Of a stretch of 9,175 bases of DNA, positions 5,503 to 9,175 are shown in pieces. A program made the position numbers and the translations under genes. Origin of the DNA: JBGLNJ01 sp964353405. Lineage in GTDB: Bacteria > Chloroflexota > Anaerolineae > Fen-1058. The notes under the pieces are model-generated. The model was given only the letters and a program-made list of their open reading frames with translations. It made no database searches and had not been told where the DNA came from. Position 1 is the first letter of the stretch; every line of letters starts with the position of its first letter. Location of the stretch: NCBI GenBank assembly GCA_964353405.1, contig CAYGWJ010000422.1:1-9175 (forward strand), given 5' to 3'.

Positions 5503-6687
5503 CTAGCTTGCGCTGGCCACCAACGCAGCCGCCTGCTTCAACAAGCTGGGGCGCCCCTGGATAATGTCCCACAAGCGAGGCGCGCTGCCCATCTGTGTCA
5601 CAACCTGCTCCATCTCTGCCGGGCCGACATAGGCCGCCTGAAAGCGCAACACCTGGCCCGACGCCACAGCCAGAAAATCCCCATGACCGGCGAGCTTTTC
5701 CGCGCCTGTCCCACCGATGCCCGCGGCCACGCGCGCATCCTCTGGCGAGACCACTTTGCCAACCAGCCGCACGGGAAAGTTGGCGCGGACGAGCGCGCCC
5801 ATCACCTGGCTCGACGGCTTTTGCGTGCAGGCGATCACGTGAATGCCCGCCTCCCGCCCGCGCTGAGCAAGCCGGGTCAACGGTGCGCCCAGCGCGCGCC
5901 CGCCTACCTGCATCAAATCCGCCAGCTCATCCAGAACCACGACGATGCGCGGCACACTTGCGCCTTGCCCCATGCCCCTGGGATTTCCCAGGCGTGTGGA
6001 TTGCCCAGGCGTGACGCGCAGTGGAGCTGTCACGCCATTCGCGTCGTTCATCCCTCGCCTCTCCATGATCCGCACCAATTCATTCAATGCACGGACAGCC
6101 TCTGTCGGGTCGCCAACGACGGGCCACATCAGGTGCGGCAATGACGCAAAAGGCGCGAACGCGCGCCGCTTGGGATCCACCAAAACGAATTGCAATTGGC
6201 TGCGCCGATGTGTCATAGCCAGACTCAGAATCATCGTCTGGCACAACACCGTCTTGCCGGAGCCAGTCGTGCCGGAAACCAGGACGTGCGCCACATCAGG
6301 CGAAGGCAAGCGGATGAGCAGAGGCGCGCCGTCATCGCACATGCCCAGCGTCGCCGTTCCCGGCGGAAGCGGTCTATCCAAGCGAGTCATCAAGGATAAC
6401 AACTTGATCTGGCTTTGGCCAGACCCGGCCTCCTGGCGTGGCACCTCCAATTGCACATTGCCGCCGCGCCGAGACACTCGCACGTGAGTCACACCCAGGG
6501 CGAGCGCCAGCTCGTCAGCCAATGCCTGCATCTTGCTGATCCTGGTCCCGGCGGCCGGGGCCAGATGGAACTGCACCATGCGTGGCGTGACCACACCTCC
6601 CGTCACACGAGCGGGAGCTTTATAGTTCGCCAGAACTAGCTCGATCCGATCAGACTGCAACTCTAGGTCCTTTTGCTTCGTGCCCAT
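5503..6687 (-). CDS. FtsK/SpoIIIE-type DNA translocase ATPase, short soluble form
   Basis: FtsK/SpoIIIE motors pump double-stranded DNA using ATP, mostly in chromosome segregation or conjugation. This 394-residue protein begins with an alpha-domain-like region (about 15-110, including MVQFHLAPAAGTRISKMQAL) and carries Walker A GTTGSGKT (139-146). VLVDPKR follows at 168-174, then Walker B RIVVVLDEL (247-255). The FtsK segment QRGREAGIHVIACTQKPSSQV (275-295) leads into the conserved C-terminal half of the RecA-like fold (RLVGKVVSPEDARVAAG). Full-length FtsK proteins are usually more than 700 residues. Here the N-terminal membrane helices and the C-terminal winged-helix gamma domain that reads KOPS/SRS sites are both absent. 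Residues about 213-244 form an extra Gly/Pro-rich loop before Walker B. The ATG at 6687 has AGGA 7 nt upstream. The precise role (chromosome, plasmid or integrative-element DNA) cannot be read from the sequence. Confidence 0.9.
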   Translation of the reverse strand: MGTKQKDLELQSDRIELVLANYKAPARVTGGVVTPRMVQFHLAPAAGTRISKMQALADELALALGVTHVRVSRRGGNVQLEVPRQEAGSGQSQIKLLSLMTRLDRPLPPGTATLGMCDDGAPLLIRLPSPDVAHVLVSGTTGSGKTVLCQTMILSLAMTHRRSQLQFVLVDPKRRAFAPFASLPHLMWPVVGDPTEAVRALNELVRIMERRGMNDANGVTAPLRVTPGQSTRLGNPRGMGQGASVPRIVVVLDELADLMQVGGRALGAPLTRLAQRGREAGIHVIACTQKPSSQVMGALVRANFPVRLVGKVVSPEDARVAAGIGGTGAEKLAGHGDFLAVASGQVLRFQAAYVGPAEMEQVVTQMGSAPRLWDIIQGRPSLLKQAAALVASAS

Positions 6688-6748
6688 GACCTCATCCTAA
6701 GGAGAACGATCTCGTACGCCGCAAGTGGACACCGGAGGTCCAAGTGTA

Positions 6749-6776
6749 ATAATAGCACAAATGTTCTATTTGTCAA
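6749..6776 (-). promoter_or_regulatory. Sigma-70 promoter of the ftsK-like operon
   Basis: On the minus strand a perfect TTGACA (6776-6771) and TATTAT (6754-6749) are separated by 16 nt. The promoter starts 5 bases after the rpsT terminator T-tract, leaving an untranslated leader of about 55 nt. Confidence 0.8.
6757..6773. promoter_or_regulatory. Inverted repeat inside the ftsK-like promoter, candidate operator
   Basis: ACAAAT-GTTCT-ATTTGT is a 6-bp perfect inverted repeat with a 5-nt centre. It overlaps the -35 element and fills most of the spacer. A bound protein would block RNA polymerase. On the minus strand the overlapping GAACATTTGTGC differs at one base from the GAAC-N4-GTTC LexA box of Gram-positive bacteria. 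The protein that would bind is unknown. Confidence 0.4.
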
Positions 6777-6781
6777 GCAAC

Positions 6782-6810
6782 AAAAAAGGCATCGTCTTGC
6801 GAGCGATGCC
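6782..6810 (-). terminator. Intrinsic terminator of rpsT
   Basis: On the minus strand GGCATCG (6810-6804) and CGATGCC (6794-6788) form a 7-bp stem with a 9-nt loop, followed by six T. It lies 20 nt after the rpsT stop codon. Confidence 0.9.
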
Positions 6811-6830
6811 GGGGGTTAGTGATATCGAGT

Positions 6831-7103
6831 TTACTTTTGTTGCTGCGACTTGGCAAGCTGCTTCATCAAACGCGCCTTGCGCCGGGCGGCATTGTTCTTG
6901 TGGACGACGCCCTTACCCGCCGCGCGATCCAACTCGCTGATCGCCAGCTTGACGGCAGTCGGCGCGTCTTCGGGCTTGCCTTCACTCAGGGCCAAGCGGG
7001 CCTTTTTGACGGCGGTGCGAGCGCGCCCGCGCAAAATGCGGTTGTTCTGCTGCTTGCGCGCAGAGCTGCGAATGCGTTTGATGGCGGACTTGATATTAGC
7101 CAA
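6831..7103 (-). CDS. rpsT: 30S ribosomal protein S20
   Basis: S20 is a primary 16S rRNA-binding protein that forms a three-helix bundle at the bottom of the small subunit. The 90-residue product has the family's usual length and its start ANIKSAIKRIRSSARK, a very basic composition, and the conserved C-terminal region GVVHKNNAARRKARLMKQL (residues 65-83). The start codon is TTG (7103-7101), not ATG. It is set by AGGAGG 5 nt upstream and by the family's MANIKSA beginning. E. coli rpsT also uses UUG, where it is tied to translational autocontrol; whether that holds here is inference. The gene is monocistronic, with its own promoter and terminator, and diverges from gatC. Confidence 0.98.
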   Translation of the reverse strand: MANIKSAIKRIRSSARKQQNNRILRGRARTAVKKARLALSEGKPEDAPTAVKLAISELDRAAGKGVVHKNNAARRKARLMKQLAKSQQQK

Positions 7104-7108
7104 AGGAA

Positions 7109-7114
7109 CCTCCT
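7109..7114 (-). promoter_or_regulatory. Ribosome binding site of rpsT
   Basis: A full AGGAGG on the minus strand, 5 nt before the TTG start. The strong site compensates for the weak start codon and decides the start, as no ATG in frame lies nearby. Confidence 0.8.
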
Positions 7115-7146
7115 GAATTGCTTTTCACCGATCACTCAGGACGCAG

Positions 7147-7175
7147 AGTATACCCGATGTCTGGAAATTTGTCCA
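7147..7175 (-). promoter_or_regulatory. Promoter of rpsT
   Basis: On the minus strand TGGACA (7175-7170, five of six consensus bases) and TATACT (7152-7147, five of six) are separated by an ideal 17 nt. The leader to the TTG start is about 35-40 nt. Confidence 0.8.
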
Positions 7176-7182
7176 GCGAATG

Positions 7183-7210
7183 TTGCATACCGTCCGCGAC
7201 GTGTTATAAT
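7183..7210 (+). promoter_or_regulatory. Promoter of gatC-gatA
   Basis: A perfect TATAAT (7205-7210) lies 16 nt after a weak -35 (TTGCAT, 7183-7188). Transcription would start near 7217, leaving only about 13 nt before the gatC start, just enough for its AGGAG site (7218-7222). The -35 elements of this promoter and the rpsT promoter are 7 nt apart. Confidence 0.65.
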
Positions 7211-7229
7211 CGCCAGCAGGAGTCCAAGA

Positions 7230-7517
7230 GTGAAACTCACCTTAGCTGAAGTCGAACACATCGCCGAACTCGCCAGGCTGTCGCTTTCCGATGATGAAAA
7301 GACGCTCTACCAGGAGCAGCTTTCGGCAATTTTGGAATATGCCGAGCGGCTGCAAGCGCTGGACACCTCGGCCATTCCACCCACCGCCACCGTGCTGCCG
7401 CTGCGCAGCGTGACGCGCGCAGACGAGCCACGCGACTCGATGAGCCGTGAAGACGTGCTCGCCAACGCGCCGCAGGTCGAGGCAGACTCGTTCCGCGTGC
7501 AGGCGGTGATGGATTGA
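7230..7517 (+). CDS. gatC: Asp-tRNA(Asn)/Glu-tRNA(Gln) amidotransferase subunit C
   Basis: GatC is the small scaffolding subunit that holds GatA and GatB together in the GatCAB complex, which converts Glu-tRNA-Gln (and Asp-tRNA-Asn) into the amidated forms. The 95-residue product shows the family's start KLTLAEVEHIAELARLSLSD, the mid region LSAILEYAERLQALDT, and the C-terminal pattern RADEPRDSMSREDVLANAP, all at the expected places. The reading frame is open further upstream, but the GTG at 7230 has AGGAG 7 nt before it and gives the normal family length. The stop codon overlaps the possible TTG start of gatA, so translation is probably coupled. Confidence 0.96.
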   Translation: MKLTLAEVEHIAELARLSLSDDEKTLYQEQLSAILEYAERLQALDTSAIPPTATVLPLRSVTRADEPRDSMSREDVLANAPQVEADSFRVQAVMD

Positions 7518-9019
7518 ACCGGGCCGTGGCCCTCTACGACTTGACCATCCACACATCCATTGACCTGATGCGGCGCGGCAAATTGACCTCCGTCGAGCTG
7601 ACGCAAGCTGTGCTGAATCGCATTGTGGAAGTGGAAAATCAGGTGCAGGCCTATCTGACGCTTGCACCCGAATGGGCCCTGGACCAAGCGCAGCAGGCCG
7701 ACGAGCGCCGTGCTCGCGGACAAGACGCTCCGCTGCTGGGTGTGCCACTGGCGATCAAAGATGTGTTGTGCGTCGAAGGACTGCCGTGCACATGCGGCAG
7801 CCGTATCCTGGAGGAATTCGTGCCGCCTTACACCGCCACCGCCGTCGAGCGATTGCGCGAGGCCGGGGCGGTGATCCTGGGCAAGACCAACACCGACGAA
7901 TATGCGATGGGGTCGTCCACCGAAAACTCGGCCTACTTTACCACACACAACCCGTGGGACCTCTCGCGTGTGCCGGGCGGGTCTTCGGGCGGGAGTGCGG
8001 CGGCGGTTGCCGCCGGCATGGCGCTCGGCGCGCTCGGCACAGACACGGGCGGAAGCGTCCGCCAGCCCGCGTCGCTGTGCGGTGTGGTCGGGCTCAAGCC
8101 CAGCTATGGCCGCGTGAGCCGCTACGGGTTAGTGGCATTTGCATCGTCGCTCGACCAGGTTGGCCCATTCGCGCGCACCGTGCGCGATGCGGCCATGTTG
8201 CTGAGCGTAATTGCCGGGCACGACTCGCACGATTCGACCTCGATGCCTCTGCCCGTGCCGGATTACGTCGGCGCGTTAAACACGAATGGATTGAATGGCA
8301 TCCGTGTGGGTGTGCCGCGCGAGTATTTCATTCCCGGAATGCAGCCAGAGGTGGCAGAAGCAGTCCGCGCTGCGATAGAGGTGATGCGCGGCCTGGGCGC
8401 GGACATTAAACAAGTGAGGCTGCCGCACACCGATTATGGCCTGCCCGTGTATTATTTGATTGCGCCTGCCGAAGCTTCGGCCAACCTGGCGCGCTACGAC
8501 GGTGTGCGCTATGGCCTGCGCGTGGACGCGCCCGAAGGCATGTGGGAGACGTATCGGCAGACGCGCGGCGCGGGCTTTGGCAGCGAAGTCAAGCGGCGCA
8601 TCATGTTGGGGACGTACGCGCTCAGCGCCGGGTACTATGACGCCTATTACCTAAAGGCGCAGCAAGTTCGCACTCTCATCAAGTCCGACTTTGACGCAGC
8701 GTTCCGCGAGGTGGACGTGATCGCCAGCCCTACCGCGCCGACGACGGCGTTCAAGATCGGCGAAAAGGTAGACGACCCGCTGCAAATGTATCTTTCAGAT
8801 GTATTCACGCTTGCGTGCAACCTGGCTGGGATCTGCGGCATCAGCCTGCCCTGCGGCTTTGATGGCGAAGGCTTGCCAATCGGCCTGCAAATCATGGGAC
8901 CGGCGTTTGGAGAAGAGAGCATCTTGCGCGTGGCTCACGCCTACGAACAAGCGACCGAGTGGCACACATACAGGCCGCAGATTGCAGCAGACCTGGCTCT
9001 CGAAGAGGAACCCGCGTGA
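7514..9019 (+). CDS. gatA: Asp-tRNA(Asn)/Glu-tRNA(Gln) amidotransferase subunit A
   Basis: GatA is the amidase-signature subunit that hydrolyses glutamine and passes ammonia to GatB. The 501-residue length is normal (about 480-500). The Ser-cisSer-Lys triad is visible: K82 in PLAIKDVL, S157 in RVPGGSSGGSAAA, and S181 in GTDTGGSVRQPASLCG. These correspond to K79, S154 and S178 of the S. aureus enzyme with a constant offset of 3. The C-terminal pattern SPTAPTTAFKIGEK and GLPIGLQIMGP is also typical. The start is ambiguous. TTG at 7514 overlaps the gatC stop (TTGA) and supports coupling; GTG at 7526 gives the more family-like start ALYDLTIH. Neither has a strong ribosome site. gatB is not in the window. 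The stop overlaps the next gene's GTG. Confidence 0.98.
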   Translation: MNRAVALYDLTIHTSIDLMRRGKLTSVELTQAVLNRIVEVENQVQAYLTLAPEWALDQAQQADERRARGQDAPLLGVPLAIKDVLCVEGLPCTCGSRILEEFVPPYTATAVERLREAGAVILGKTNTDEYAMGSSTENSAYFTTHNPWDLSRVPGGSSGGSAAAVAAGMALGALGTDTGGSVRQPASLCGVVGLKPSYGRVSRYGLVAFASSLDQVGPFARTVRDAAMLLSVIAGHDSHDSTSMPLPVPDYVGALNTNGLNGIRVGVPREYFIPGMQPEVAEAVRAAIEVMRGLGADIKQVRLPHTDYGLPVYYLIAPAEASANLARYDGVRYGLRVDAPEGMWETYRQTRGAGFGSEVKRRIMLGTYALSAGYYDAYYLKAQQVRTLIKSDFDAAFREVDVIASPTAPTTAFKIGEKVDDPLQMYLSDVFTLACNLAGICGISLPCGFDGEGLPIGLQIMGPAFGEESILRVAHAYEQATEWHTYRPQIAADLALEEEPA

Positions 9020-9175
9020 ACCTGCCGTGGTGGCTGCCCTTTGGCCGCGTCCCAGAGATTTCGGCGCGCGATCTGATCGAGTTGCTCAAGGATGGTGGAG
9101 CGCAACTGATTGACGTGCGCACACCGGCCGAGTTCGCCGCCGGTCATGTGGTCGGAGCGCGAAACGTGCCGATCA
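9016..9175 (+). CDS. Rhodanese-domain protein, cut by the window end
   Basis: The GTG at 9016 overlaps the gatA stop (GTGA) and has GAGGA about 6 nt upstream. The visible 53 residues begin NLPWWLPFGRVPEISARDL and continue into LIDVRTPAEFAAGHVVGARN, the classic N-terminal half of a rhodanese/sulfurtransferase domain (CDC25-like fold). The active-site loop with the catalytic Cys would lie beyond the window, so enzymatic competence cannot be judged. The PWWLPFG start is slightly hydrophobic but too short to call a signal or membrane anchor. Overlap with gatA implies co-translation. Whether it handles sulfur for tRNA thiolation is only a guess. Confidence 0.85.
   Translation, partial: MNLPWWLPFGRVPEISARDLIELLKDGGAQLIDVRTPAEFAAGHVVGARNVPI

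Noticed and set aside
6819..7229. Upstream extension of the gatC frame through the rpsT region
   Set aside because: It would run antisense to rpsT and across both promoters; the GTG at 7230 with AGGAG gives normal family length.
1..9175. CRISPR arrays, tRNA or rRNA genes, complete insertion sequences
   Set aside because: No regularly spaced repeats, no cloverleaf or rRNA-like stretches and no transposase motifs were found. The only long repeats are the two thrS copies.

Overview
The window looks like a chromosomal housekeeping segment from a GC-rich bacterium. My best guess is the phylum Chloroflexota. The clues are a T-box riboswitch, GatCAB-type indirect amidation genes, threonyl-tRNA synthetases without a TGS domain, and GTG/TTG start codons. 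This is inference from gene style; there is no rRNA or marker phylogeny here. The first ~780 bases are visibly less GC-rich than the rest.

Layout. (1) 1-779: a LOG-family nucleotide phosphoribohydrolase gene on the minus strand, with a clear extended -10 promoter, that breaks off at its catalytic glutamate. The outermost ~134 bases are an unassigned tail. (2) 780-4930, minus strand: a threonine-responsive operon. Its order is promoter, T-box leader (specifier ACC, T-box core with UGGA bulge, terminator hairpin), a 76-aa two-helix membrane protein of unknown function, and two consecutive full-length threonyl-tRNA synthetase genes. The two synthetases are nearly the same in their editing and anticodon-binding domains but strongly different in the catalytic core, so the pair is a mosaic. 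(3) 5081-6776, minus strand: a compact FtsK/SpoIIIE-type motor gene without membrane or gamma domains, followed by a small two-helix membrane protein with a proline-rich tail. A near-consensus sigma-70 promoter precedes the pair. A plus-strand terminator and competing inverted repeats lie at their far end. (4) 6782-7175, minus strand: rpsT (ribosomal protein S20, TTG start) with its own promoter and intrinsic terminator. (5) 7183-9175, plus strand: gatC, gatA and the beginning of a rhodanese-domain gene, overlapping each other by 4 nt and read from a promoter divergent from that of rpsT.

Functional theme: most genes serve translation. They cover threonylation and proofreading of tRNA-Thr, ribosomal protein S20, and transamidation of Glu-tRNA-Gln/Asp-tRNA-Asn. 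The strongest points for a second look are the Thr T-box operon with duplicated mosaic synthetases, the uncharacterised membrane protein placed first in that operon, and the FtsK-like motor that appears to have lost its own membrane anchor but is paired with a small membrane protein.
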